Source of the DNA: Embiotoca jacksoni
Lineage: Eukaryota > Chordata > Actinopteri > Embiotocidae
Length of the DNA: 64,000 nt
Direction of reading: 5' to 3'
Assembly (NCBI GenBank): GCA_022577435.1
Contig: JAKOON010000015.1
Coordinates: forward strand, 15,130,830-15,194,829
This document shows positions 36,401-50,328 of the stretch, piece after piece (within the stretch, counting starts at the first letter, position 1; each line of letters starts with the position of its first letter). The position numbers were made by a program, and so were the translations under genes. The notes below the pieces were generated by a model. That model had not been told where the DNA came from. It saw only the letters and a program-made list of their open reading frames with translations, and searched no databases.

Positions 36401-39151
36401 TTGTTCCTTATTTATGGGTGCCCCAATTATAGGCCTACTGCCTGCTGCTTCTCAAGGCGCTGTACGTGTATGGAAATTAGGTGCATGTGAAATATGGAAC
36501 CGTTACTTTGCGGCATATGCCCACTGTTGGGTTGTTTTTCATGACTGCGATGTTGTTTAATTGAAAGAGTTGTTTTGCCAAGGAAGCCAGCTGTATGGAG
36601 ATGAGAGCAATCATGAATGGGTGGACACAGGAAGGGATGAATGGAGTCCAGGAAGCTGTTGTATCAGGATAGCGGAAGCAGCACTTGGCGCTTGGAGCGT
36701 GCTGCAGTGTGCTGCAGCGTGCCTCATGGTGGCAAGTGTCTTTCAGAGTGAAAACGACTCCATCTGCATCTCGATGATCATCAGGTGTCAGAGATGTTGT
36801 ATTTATAGCTGAAACAATAAGTTGATTAATGTACCAAAAACATTTTGATCAGCAATAAAGGTTACTAAAATGTCATATTTACTTTGTCATATTTGAAATT
36901 CTAATAAATGTTGTTCAGATAAACCGCAATACAGATAAATCGTGCACTTCGAGAAATTCTTTTGGGCATTTGTTCACTTTAATTTATTGACTAAACTATA
37001 TGGAAATTGATATGAATGCATACTACAGTAGTGCAGCACAATTTAAGAATATAAGTTGTCTTTTTTAAATGTGTTTTGATTTAATTTGAAAACGTGTACA
37101 TTTTGTAAACTCCTTATTTCATGTTAGCAACTCCTTCATCCGGGTCGACTGTACAGATTGAGCTTCACTTTAATTGGTCTTGCTTCACTAATTTTAGAAT
37201 CGAACAGAATTTCTGTAAGATCAGTTTGACCTTTTAGTTTTGACAGGGTTTTGGTACCTGATTTATTGCCGTAGCGATCGATACTATAACAACCAAATGA
37301 AGTTTGGCTGTCTGTCTTGCAGTTAGTTGCAGTTTCATGATCCAATTTCCCAAAGGGATGCGATAAAAAGATCTGTTAGCATTAATATTACATGGTAGTC
37401 TTGACTGAGACTGTGCTCGTATAGAAATAAAACAGATTTTCAAATCTACATATCAGACATAATCTTTTCAAATATCTGCAGGTCAGTATTACTTTTTTTC
37501 CTTGCATTCTCTTTACAGGAGAATTACACAGTTATTAAGACTCTCTTTTATTTCAGCACTTTAAGATGTGGGCATCTTCAAACGTTTTATAGACGTCTGG
37601 GATTCAGTGTTTATGTTTAGTGTGAGAACTCGTATCCTGACATATGTTCTAGCACAGCTCAATGTTAGATGCCTCTTTGGATTTTTTTTTTTTTTGCTCA
37701 GAAGAAGCAGTAGAGGATATAGGAGGAGCTGGAGGAACAGTAGGCCCGTGTGTTTTCACTTCAGTATGTAAACAGCTCCTTCCTTCCTTCCTTCCTTCCT
37801 ATCTCGCTGTTTCCCTCTGGCCCACAGTGAAGGCATTGTCATTGATAAAACACTCAAACAGAAGAGGTGGTAATCTGTAAACGGGCAACTTGGTTTGCTT
37901 TCCTCTCAACTGCAGCTTTGGTATTAACGCAGGACATTCTCTCATCTCGCGTTTGCTTTTTTTCATCTCTAAATCTTTGTTTCCTCCTCTGTAGATCTAA
38001 CTGGGAGCTCAGGCTTTGTACTCCTTCTCTATTTATTTCACTTTCATTTCCTTGCCAAGCTTATATTGCCTTTTTGCTTTGATAAGAGCAGAGGATGTAC
38101 CGACTGGAAGAAAGGAGTAGGTGGCAAGTAGTGAGAGAAATGTAGAGTTTTAAATTCAGGATTATGCTTTAATGCATAATCAGCCAAACCTGAAGAAAGT
38201 GAGAATGAAAAGAACAAGTCTTCACTGAGAGTGAGTGATGCCGTATCACTGCATTTATGTGCATTGTGCTTGCAGTGAATTTGATAGATATGCAAATTGA
38301 AATTTCAGATCAGAGGAGCTGAATGGCTGCAACATAAGTGTGTATGTGGGAGAGAAAGAGATGAAGCATGGGAGCAATGAGCCGTGAAGATGTAGGAGAG
38401 AAAGTTGGTGAGTGGAGCTGACAAATGCACAATGACAAAGGTCTTGAATTCTATCTCCGGCACCTTAATAGCTTCCTACCCACCAAATAGCGTTGACAGG
38501 GATTTGTGTTCCCATTCTAATGAACTAAAAGTCCAATAACGGTGAGTCTTTGTGAATAAATGTAACTTCAGCAGTGATCTTGTTAATTATTTACTGATTT
38601 CTTGATGCCTTTTTGATTTAAATCAGTCTGGATTTCAGCTCATGTGGCTGAAGAACGGCGGCTAAGGACTGAGTGATGCTTTTCAGGCTCTTCGGTGATC
38701 CTGAAAGTCTCTCACACAGATGTGACTGATTATTAATCAACCAGGAAATGATTGATAAGTGCCTTCAATCAGAGGAGGAAACAAGCACGCTTCTTCTTCC
38801 TTTTTATGTGCGTGTAGGTGACAGCAGACTCTGGCGTGGTTCATTAGCCTGTGATGAAAGACCCTGCTGTGGCAGCTTAACACTTCTGCCTTCACACACG
38901 GTTTGCAGTTGTGGGAGGTTAGCATTGTTTAGGAATGCATCACCATAGTGTGAGAGAGGTGTGTGTTTGTGTGCAATCACACTTGCAAGAAGAGAGGGGG
39001 CTGATGAAGCTTGCCACCCTGACTAATATATGAATATTTATGCAATTGATATATCAGTGTCTGCCAGTGAACGCAGGCTCCAGATAGCAGGAATACAAAT
39101 AAGAACACTTGCCAAGTGTGTGTCTGTGTGTGTGTGTGTGTGTGTCTGTGT

Positions 39152-39188
<37 letters not shown>

Positions 39189-42100
39189 GGAGACAGAAAG
39201 AAAGAAAGGCGTAGCTGACATTTACTTAGCTCATCTCCTCTAGGCTTTTTGTGCCCCACATTCAAAAGAGAGGGAGTAACACTCACTTGTTTTTTGAAAC
39301 TTTTGCATGCCGTCTTTACATCTCAGCCTCCTTCAATATTTTACATTGTGCTGTTTGTTCCAGCACATGGCTAAAATAACGAGATGAGAAACACCACTGT
39401 TGTCTGAATCTACACAAGCAACCAGAAATGGTGGTACATACTGTATATATCTAGCAGCTGTTCAGTCAGATGACTAGACATCATTAGACTGGATATTTAT
39501 CACATTATTTCAATATCATCAAAAAAAAAAAAATCATGTGATTTAAAGTATACATTTTTCAAATATATCTTAACATAACACTGACATACCCCTATGTGTA
39601 CTGAAATAATTATTGTTCACTGTTAATTGTCAGTCCTGTTAATGCAAGGTGTAAAAACAAACCTACTTAGCGCAAATCCAATGGGAGATGGGGAACAACA
39701 ACAAAAAAGTCTACAAAGTTACTTCAAAAGTTTCAGTGTTTCACCAAATCCCACTGCAGTTCAGTGGGAAAACAGTCAAACACCATAACATATGGATCTA
39801 AAGGCTGTAACTTGGGGCTATACCTACTTATTTTAGTATTCAGACTACTGATCTGTCATATTAACATCAGCTGAAATGTGTGTTTTTGCACACAATGAAG
39901 ACTGTACATTTTGTCCTTCAGTACTTTCATTTCAATTGTCTTAGAAAGGGATTTTTCCAGTATTGTATTATGATGAAAAATATAAACCTATATCCTTTAA
40001 ATCTGATTCCAGTGGTTGCATTGTGATTTAGCTTGAGCCCAATATTACTATTGCTGTTTTACAGGGTCTCTGCAAATGCATTTTCAACCTAATGACTGTC
40101 TGTAAACACTACAAAGAGCAAAACAAAATAAGACGGAATAAAGTCAATAACGGCAACTGAGAGACAACTGGAAAAAGAAGAAGTCGGATTTTTAAGTCTG
40201 CATGTAACGAACATTGCTGCTGATTAGTGAAATATAAATAAACTGCAGTTTCCCTCAAAGCTAAAGGGAAAATGGAGACAAATGTCAGCAGTTTACTCCA
40301 CACACAGTGCCGATTATAAATAGACCGGAGGTAGGTGTTGGGGTCTGAAGGACAAATGCAATTGTAATAGATGTCAAAGGACAAGCCTATGGAGATACTA
40401 AATCTGATTAGTTTCTCTTCTCTTCTCTTCTCTTCTCTTCTCTTCTCTTCTCTTCTCTTCTCTTCTCTTCTCTTCTCTTCTCTTCTCTTCTCTTCTCTTC
40501 TCTTCTCTTCTCTTCTCTTCTCTTCTCTTCATGCAGCCTTGAGTATTCTGCAAGAGGCTTTTTTATTGTATACAAATGTATTTCACAAACTTGTAATAGT
40601 GCTGGCTTTGTCCTCAGCACAAGGACATCTGTGAGCTGATGGATATCTGAGAAGTGCTTAGCCAAACCCTCTGGGTCCTGAACAGATCCACTCATCGTTC
40701 TAGCCTTACATCTGTTCATTTAAGAGAAACTGCAAATGTGCAATAATTTAGTCTGCTTCCTGTCATAATTCTGCATGATAAGCACTAAACTAAACTCTTT
40801 TGGTTTTTTTTGCACAGTTTGACGCTCTAAGAATTGAGTTTACTGTCTACGTTAAAATTTATATCAATATGAGTCCATACTGATTTCACAATTGTAGTTT
40901 TGTTCAAAATGTTATCATTATCTTACAACTCAATTATTTCATTACAGATTAATCTGCTGTCTTTTGATGAAGTAGTTGTCTTTAAATTACTAGTTTTGTC
41001 CCAACAACAGTCAACCTCAGTATTAAGAAAGGCATAAAATACTAACTCAAATATTTGAGTGGCTCATATGGAACCAGCAGAGATATATTTTCTTCATTAG
41101 TTAGTCTGGAGATTATTTTCTCAATTAACTGATCATTATTACTGATATACCAGCTAAAATGTGAAAAATATCAAGTTGACGTCATCATGATATTTGTTAT
41201 GTGCTACCAGAAGAAAAGCAAACAAATCAGAATTGACCTTTTTTCCTTTATGTTTGGTAATTACATTTCTGATAACCAAGTATTGATTATTTGACTGTTT
41301 CTTTTTCCAACACTAAGAGTTTTGTAAAAATGTATCTGCTGTGGTAATCTCAGGATGGAAGTCCTAATTATTTATGTATCTTGATTTAAAAGAAGTAAAA
41401 GTAGAAATTCCTTATTTGAAAGTTTTCCTTGAAAATGCTTCAATGACTTCACGATTTGATTTCAAATGATTTGTTTTCTCCTCATTTAGATCATCCTGCC
41501 TTCATCAGTGTGTTGTTTGAGGTCGTTTCCAGCTTTCCTTTTATACTTTCCATTGATCAGTCATATAGCTCATTGATCACCAGATACCAAGTATACAAAG
41601 CAACATTCGTAATTTTCCACTCTTGGTGTGATGGAGAATAGCTGTGTAAGGTGTGTAAAAAAAAAAAAATTACTGATCATTTCAGCTCTGCAGTGATCAA
41701 TAAATTTAGACAATCAGAACTATGTCCTTATGCAGTCAGGGCAGATTGGACAATCATTCTTGGTAATGTGATGCCACAGCTTGCACTAAACAATCAATGA
41801 GGCATTGTGCCTCCCTAAAGACAGATTTATCTGTGCAGTGGAAATGTTGACCCTGTAACTTGGCGACATTGCTCCATTTATTTCTGCAGCGCCCTCCTGC
41901 AACCTCCTTCCTCTCTTCAGCCAATATGATGAGAGTGTAGTTTCCTAAAGAGACTTGGAGGAAGAGACTCGTGGGAAGTCTTTGTTGCTCGGTAATGTAA
42001 GAAGAATGTATGATACTTATTCAGCTTCGCTGTTTGTTTTCTTGCAGCAGTATTAAAGGCGTGGGATTATGTGTGGTTGTTGCTAGCTGTTGATAATAAT

Positions 42101-45100
42101 AGACTCGCCAAAGGAGGGAGGATGAGACGGTATCCAAAACACTGTCGGTGTTGCGATCACAACACAAAAGTACCACCTCCTTATGGCGGCGCCATATTAT
42201 AGCACACGAACCCTTAATCATTGCTGAACTGTTGCTTTGCTGAAAACATCTGTCTTTTATTTTAGAAAAAGAGCGACTCATCCAATAATCTCTATTGTTG
42301 TCCTCCAGTGTTATTTGTGGTCAGTCATGCTTCTGTTGAATGAAAGCCCTCCTGCTCCAGTCATTATTTTGTGCAAAGCAGCCATATGAGAAAAGCATAT
42401 AAATTAAGCCTGCAAGTATTGGTAAGCACAACCGGTGTGTTTGTGTGTGTGTGGGGGGGGGGGTTTTGTAATCAGTCCCACACCTCCCAAGAAATTTGGA
42501 AGCACATCAGAACTGGAAGTGATTTTCATTCTTTCTGTTTCGCTCTCTCTCTCTCTCTCTTCATTTTTCCTCTCATTCTGCTCATTTTTCTCACCTGAGT
42601 GCACATCTAAAATGGTTTTATCACCTCTGCTCTCTTCCTCTCACCTCCTCACTTCATTTTTTACTCCCGTCACTCTCGCACCCTGACTGTAGTGTTTATG
42701 GCCCGTGCTGATTTATGCTACTTGGAGTTACTCTAATTGCCACCCCTTTGCGCCGTGAGACAGGCATGTGATGTGTGGAGCATCCAGGCCAGAGGTAATA
42801 ACTGCGCCTGTCTATCTATCTGTGACATATATAAGCACGGATATTGGCAGCAGCACACTCTTGTGCACACAGCACGAGGCGAAGCCTTTGTGATACTGCT
42901 GCTCAGCACTCAGATCCACGTTAATTATTACCCATGAAATTACAGGGAAATTACTGCTTAACGGTTGGCATTACATTTCATGGGTGCCACATTTACACTG
43001 TGGCAGCTGTTTGTGTGTTTGTGCAGAGTGCGTTTTATGTACATTGAAGAAGGCAGCCAGATGAAAGTCTGAATGTTATTTACTGCTGCGCTGGAAATGT
43101 GTGAGCGTCCGTGCCTCTGCACATTTCGACCTTACATCTCCTGTGATCTCTTTTCATTTGCTGTATCAAATGGCTGCAAGTTTCTTGCAGTTATCTAGCA
43201 GTTGCTATCTAGGTTGGTCATTTATTCTATAGAGCAGCAGTAGACTGGTATATGAACATAGGAGAGCTGGCAGACACAGAAGATGACAAAGATCCTCAGC
43301 TGGACTCAAACCAGGCTGCTCCATAGTCTGTTGAGCTGTTGCTTAAATTACCTGTATTACAGTTGGTTGCTGGTCAGTCAGTCAAAATAACTGTAGTTGT
43401 GTTGCACCTTTTGTTCTGGTTACTGCAATACAATCTGCTTTACAGATGAATGACAAGCTTATGATAAGACACTTCAATTAATCGCAGTGCAATACATTGA
43501 AATTAAGCCGTGTTTTACTGTCAATAATACAAAAACAGTGAATGAATAATGGCTGCAAGCTTTCTAATGAAAACACTGCCAGCCTTTAAAGAGAAATGCC
43601 AAACACCATCCACTGATGAAGACCTTGAGATGCAGTTGAAATCTCTGGTAAAAGCTAGGAAGTTGACCAATTAGTTGCTGCCTTTCAAATAGGGAGCTAT
43701 AAATAATTCCACAATGTAAAGCTGTACCAAGTCTGATGAATTACTAAACCCGTGAGCTAATGTACAAAAAACTACTGGTGCAACAAAGCATTGAAAATGT
43801 CTTAGTCATTACATATCTTAATCACAACTCTTTTAAAAACAGGATTTAAGTGATTTTCATCAAAAAAGTATGTTAATATAATAATATCAGCTGACATATA
43901 TTGACCAGATTAAACTCCCAAATATCAATGTCACTACCATTAGCAAATATCCTGTATCGGTCAGGCCGTAACACAAGCAGTTCCTATTCCTGCTTGCTTT
44001 AGCAGTTACATGAATCATGCTCTAGCAACACTAATTCTTTAAATGATGCCAAGCCTCCTTTCTATAAACTAAACATCAGTCCATTATTGAGTGTGTGTCC
44101 AGGTCATAGACCCAGACAGGGCACTCTTACTACCAGGTTAGGCCACAGGAAGCTATGGATCAATCAGACAGTCTCATTCTAATAGACTGTTTGGGTTTAA
44201 TATGAGTGTTCACCTGCTCTAATGGACCTGGCTGTCACAGGAAGGACACGGAGATTTTGCTCTAAGATGTGTGTACTGCGAATGGAGAGGCAGACTGAAG
44301 AGTCTGCTCACTCCCTGAATGTGAATCACCTTCGTAATAGTTCCCTTCCCTTTGTGAGCCAGCCCTGTCTGTTTTTGTCTGACTGTCTGTGTGTGTGTGC
44401 GTGCGTGTGTGTGTGTGTGTGTCTGTCTCTCTTTAGAGTGCCAGATTTGTAGTTGCAGGACGGTCACCTTTGCAGTAAAATCTGCCTTATTGGAAATGGA
44501 ACGGGCCAACAACCTGCGGTCTATTGTCCTCGGCGGCAGGCCTTTGTGTATTGCTGAAAGTTTTAGGGGCCTCACAATGAGACGTCCGGTCCGCAGAGGT
44601 GGCACAGATGTTTAGCCAATCGGAGCCTTTGGCAGCTGTAACCATGGTTACCAGATGTTCTCATCACACCGGTCTTACATTTCTCATTCTTGCACAGTCA
44701 GAGAGAAAAGAGCTGAGGCGGCCTGTGTTTAGCCAAGAGGCAGTATTTCATATAGATCTCTCGCTGTCTGTGAAGGCTGAAGGCACTGAAGCATTTCCTG
44801 CCACTTTTAATGGACTTCTATTCAACTTTCAGGTCCTCATCCACTTTTATAGCTCTGCCTTTTACCCCTGAAATCCTCATTCACTTCACAGAAGCCCTTT
44901 CTGTCCTCTTTACACAGTCAGCCATGCAGCACCCTGTTGGCCTTCGCAGATATCCTCAGAGACACGACTGGTATTTGAATACGAATGCTGCTCTGAGTGG
45001 TTTATTTTTGAATGCTTCTTGAGCTCAAGTTGTGACGTTGCGTTTGTGTAGATGCGTGTGAGCTTTATTGATTTGAAGTTTACAATATCATTGCCGCCGC

Positions 45101-45354
45101 CCGCCCCAGCCCTCCATCGATCCGGCTCTCCCATCTGTGCTCCGAATGTTTGTTGTGGTTTTGGGTGAGATTTAAATGGCTGGAAGAGAAAAATAGTTTT
45201 GGGATGCCGAGGTAATATCTGTGTGCTGGGCACGAGGGGTGTTTTCAAGGCCACACAAACACTTCCAATCTGGCTCTAGGTGCGCACACTGTGCGGGAAG
45301 CAGATTATTGAGTGGTGATACTCCGGTTTCCAATAAATAAAAAAAAATTAACAG

Positions 45355-45385
<31 letters not shown>

Positions 45386-46665
45386 TGCTTCTGGTTCCTT
45401 GTCTAACACTAATCTCAAAAGTGTTGAAATAATTCTACATCAACCACAGCTTAGATGTACTGTCGCACTTTAGCACTTTAGCAAACGAGTAAAATGGATC
45501 TACAAACTGGTTTCTGGTGTAGATAAGTGAGATGACTCCACGGCTGGCATAAATGTGAGTGATGAGCACACTGCAGCCCTGGATGAAAACAAAGTGATGT
45601 GGTTTGAGTGGGGAACTGAACTTACAATTTTTTTTTTATTATTTTTTTTTTTTTTGGTCAAATTAACCAAGGTCGAAATTTAATTTACAAGCGCCACTGT
45701 TAATTTGATGTTGTAAAGCACACAAAGAAAATGGGCTTATAAATGGCAGTTACAAAAGGTTCTCCCACCTCCAGTTCCCTTTAGTAGCTGCTCACACCTT
45801 TGTCTTCCTCAGCAGGGCTGTCACGATCATGGCATTTCAGTGGATGATTATTTCTCCCCCAAGCAACTGTGATTAAAGTTTAGTTTTTTTTTAAATTTTG
45901 TTAGCATAAGCCTAATCATAGTTTTGATAACACGCCTTATGACGAAGAAGAAGAGACATTTGTTGACACTGAACATTGAAATAAATAAGTTAAAATTTCC
46001 GTTTGACCTTTTTGGCTTTATAAACAAAAATTGCACAGTACAGACATAAATAAGAAATGTATTGTACAAAGCCTATTACTGAAGTATACAAAAATGACAG
46101 TGAGCCATTATCAAAGTGGACATTGCCCAATGTTGGTGCTAACTCCTCACTCATCTGCCTTTAAACCAGAGCAGAAGAAGGGGGTGTGTTGAGATGACAT
46201 CTTGAAAAGAGCGCCAGTCAAACTCAAACAGTGGAAAATGACTTGGAAATGGTGATGGAAATATGACATTTCTCTTAGTTTCATCCAGCTGAATGGAAAT
46301 GATTCTACCTATTATACAAATTGATTGCAGTCAGCTCAAATAATTGCAATCAGGCGATTATGTAATAACTGTCACAGGCCTGCTCCTCAGCAGATTGAGT
46401 GTTTCCAGTTGTCATAGAGTTATAAATGTTCAAATTTGCAATTTTCCGAGCTCTTGAAGGACTTTTGGACTGATTTCAAAAATGGATCTTGGGGTGAATG
46501 TAATGTAATGAAACCGTGTCGCTGTTTCAAGAGCTCAATGTCAACCTATCAAATGAGGATTGTGTACTGTCTTCATGTGTACTTTACCACAGTGCTGTTC
46601 ACATTCCTCTGAAGTACAACTTGGAGGGCTTCTATTTATGTTACAGGGACAGCATTGTACCAAAC

Positions 46666-46712
<47 letters not shown>

Positions 46713-48250
46713 TACTCACACACTCTCTTTCTCTCTCTCTCTCTCACATTTGTAATTGGCAAAGCTTTGACACGTACAAAACTAAGGTGTGCGATAATAA
46801 AATTAAGGCTTCATACTCTGCAATATCATCCTGACGTGAAACATACTAGGTCTCTGCAGTGGACACAGTTGTTCCTAAACAGGCCACTTTGTCCTCCTCT
46901 TTCATAATAGAATCAGTTTCTTTTCATTTCTTTTCTTAATTTATGTCAAACATAAATACTATTATGGACATTGTATATAACATTAAGTACACAAACATTT
47001 TGTCTTCAGTACCAGGGCTCAGCTATGGTTACAAGCTTTGGGTACTGAGCAAAGAAAGAGATGTCACTTGCAAATGGCTGAAATCAGTTTCCTTTGGAGC
47101 TCCGACATCCGGAGGCAGCTCAGAATAGAGCCGCCACTCCTTCACGTCAAAAGGAGCCAGTTGAGGTGGTTCGGGCATCTGCTGAGGACGCCTCTTGGGC
47201 GCCTTCCATTGGAGGTTTTCCAGCCATGTCCATCAGGAGACCCTGGTGTAGACCCAGAGCACGCTGGGGGGATTATATATCTCACCTGGCCTGGTGAGAT
47301 AGGAGATGCCTTGGGACCCTCCCCCCCCAGATACAGCTGGGGAGAGGGAGGTCTGGTCTGGGGTAACGTGCTCGACCTGCAGCCGCCGCGACCCGACCTT
47401 GGACAGGCGGAATAACATTTTTAACATGGTACCTCTCTGAGTTATGAAAGCTGGGGTTCTTTGTGCACAGCTGGGTAGCTCATATCTACCGACAGCATGT
47501 GAGGTGTTTGGGAACATTATTAAATTGTAGCATTTCAGGAACCGCTATCAAAATCAAGGAATCAGTACCGGTATTAAATATTTTGGAATGATACCCAGCT
47601 CCAGTCATTGCTTGCTATACTTTCATTGGAAGTTGCATCATGATCACTGCCTCCTTAGTGAAAGATTTTTTAAATTTTTTTTTAATTATGATTTAAAAAA
47701 GCAAATTGGGAATGACACCAACAAAGGGAAATATTGTGACATGGTTTTTCTTCAGACGTCTTAGTACCTACTGCTTTCCCTGTATTTCACTGCTTTGATG
47801 GTTTTCTGTCGCTTATCTCCTTCTCTGTCTTTAAACTGGAGTCTCTCCTTCTCTCTATCTCTCTTTTTTTTAATGATGTGCTTGAGTGATGCTAATGAAG
47901 GGTTCTTGCGCCACTCCACAGTCTCTTCTCCTACGTTCCCTTTTTTCTCCTTCTCTCCATCTGCCTGCTTGATCTGAAGAGATTCTTCTACTTTAGTTAT
48001 GAAACTCCCTGCGGGTGATTCTGAAGGAAAGCTCGGATGACTTTCCTCATTTCTGCCGACCTCGTGATATGATGGATGGAAATGTTTAGAAGGCCTGACT
48101 GTTTCTGGTGGACTGTGTGTCTGAGTGGCTCAGAGTTAGTAGTCAGGAGGGAGTGCTTGGTACCAGGGTAGATGGTGTAAAAGTGTGTAGCTGGCCTGTG
48201 GACATAGGACGGTGTGTGTGTGTGTGTGTGTGTTTATGTGCTCTTACTGT

Positions 48251-48293
<43 letters not shown>

Positions 48294-50281
48294 TGTGCAG
48301 TACACCTGTGTGGAGCAAGTGAAGTCTGGTGTGAAGGACGGACCAATATGATGATCTGCAATCTCTGGGCCAGTTCTCTCGTGCTGGGATTTGGAGTTGC
48401 AACCAAAACACTTTTTATTTAACTTCTATTCTATACAAAATCTTAAATTATTGGTTAATAAATCCATTAATTGATCTAGAGGCAACTTTAATTTTATAGA
48501 TTAAAGTCATTTATCAAACAAAAATGATATAAAATGGCCAGTTCCTTTTTCTCAAAATATTTCATATAATTTGAAAGTGAACACCTCTGAATTTTGGAAT
48601 CAGATTGAAACAGAAATTTGCATACTATTCCCTCATTATTAAAATGTATAAACTAAACAATCAATTGAAAAAAATTCGACAAAAAAGACAGATTACAGAT
48701 CTTCATTTAAGTTGCATGCAGCCCTCAGTTATAGTAATTAACATAAAATATTTTTGTATTAACAATGAATCTAATGACATACAGCAGTTAAAAAAAATGT
48801 GAGGCACTATAGATGTTTCGATATGTCTGGAATCAATAGGATCTGATCACACTCGATTGGGGATTCTCTCCAGTCATTGCATCCTACTGGGCGGAGACCT
48901 TAGCTGATGTTGCTACAACTGTTTGTGTCAAAAAGCTTGACTTCATCACTCTGCCGTAAAACCTCTACGTTTATCACAGCACCAAACTTAAGACTGACAA
49001 TGTTACCAACCAGCTGGTGAACATTATGGAACATTTAGCTGCACAAAAAACACATATTTCCCTCTGGAAGTAAAATGTGAGGGAATATTAAAACATCTGA
49101 CTTGCAATCAAAAGGCTGAGACCTTCAGCATATAATGCCTGTTTGAACTGAAGTGCACGAGATGTTGTATCTTGATGACACTTCAATATAGTTGTGCAGT
49201 AGTTGAAGATACACTGTGGAGTTTTGAGCAAGGAATGTACACAAGGACACAATAAAGCAAACTCGTGCAATTCACATCATGCAATTTAATGCTATCTTGC
49301 TAATCAACAATTGTGATGCTAACAATGCACCAACAAATGTAGAAGCAGACCAACGTGGGTTACATGGGTGTAAACTATTTAAAATAACCCTCCCTTGTTG
49401 CAGTTTTTTTTCTCAAACAGACCTTTACACTATTTGTTCATAGACTTTTCTCCTTTTCCCCCCCAAGACCATATGAATTCATCATCATCACCTCGCCAAA
49501 CCACTTTTAGTTGCAGCACAATTTTAAAATCTCTACTGCTGTCTGCTGGGTAAGAAGGAATTTTAGTTTATGACCCCTCTCTGTCTCTTTCAGTTAAAAT
49601 AACTATCCCATGATAACTGCAGCCAGCCCTGTTTACCTCATTTATTCTGGCTCTACCCTCTCATCTTTTAGCCCTTCCTGCATTCCTTCATTGTGCTCTT
49701 CTGCCATTCGTTAATCTCGTGCTTCATTTTTTCCCCCCTCATTTTACTATCCTTGATCCCTGTCTTCATCCCTCTGCCCCACAGTCCTGATCCCCATCCA
49801 TCTCTGTTATATCTCCCTCCTCTGCTCTTCCTTTCTTTCATCCTCTAAGCTGGTGTTAGATGTGCCCAGTCTGGTTAGCCGGAAGGTTAGAGGATCAGAT
49901 AATCAAGAGGCTCCCCCTTCCTCCAGGCTGGGACATACATGTGTATGTGCCGTCAAATAGAAGGAATGTATCTGGGGAAACGGTTTGTGACCCCAGTGCT
50001 TTGTTAAGGCCGGGCAGGCAAACAATTAAGCAGCTAAGTAATTGGCAAAGTATAACCCAAGCACACAAAAGACTTCCTGTTCTACTTCTGACCTTTGAAC
50101 TCCGTTTGTGACTGCTGCTCCCCGCATGGTAACGGCAGAATGAAAGTATGTCAGCAGCAATTGTTCTCAGACAAGAGAAAGGACAGAGTCAGAAAGGGAT
50201 GTGGAAAAGATCGGTGCTGATTTTGGACTGAACATCCCCAAGGGAGCAGAGCAAAGGGGACTGTGGGAAATGGAAAATGCG

Positions 50282-50328
<47 letters not shown>

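Noticed and set aside
40408..40719. Arg-Glu-Glu-Lys repeat protein on the minus strand
   Set aside because: A direct translation of the TCTTC pentanucleotide tract, open in every frame because the repeat lacks stops.
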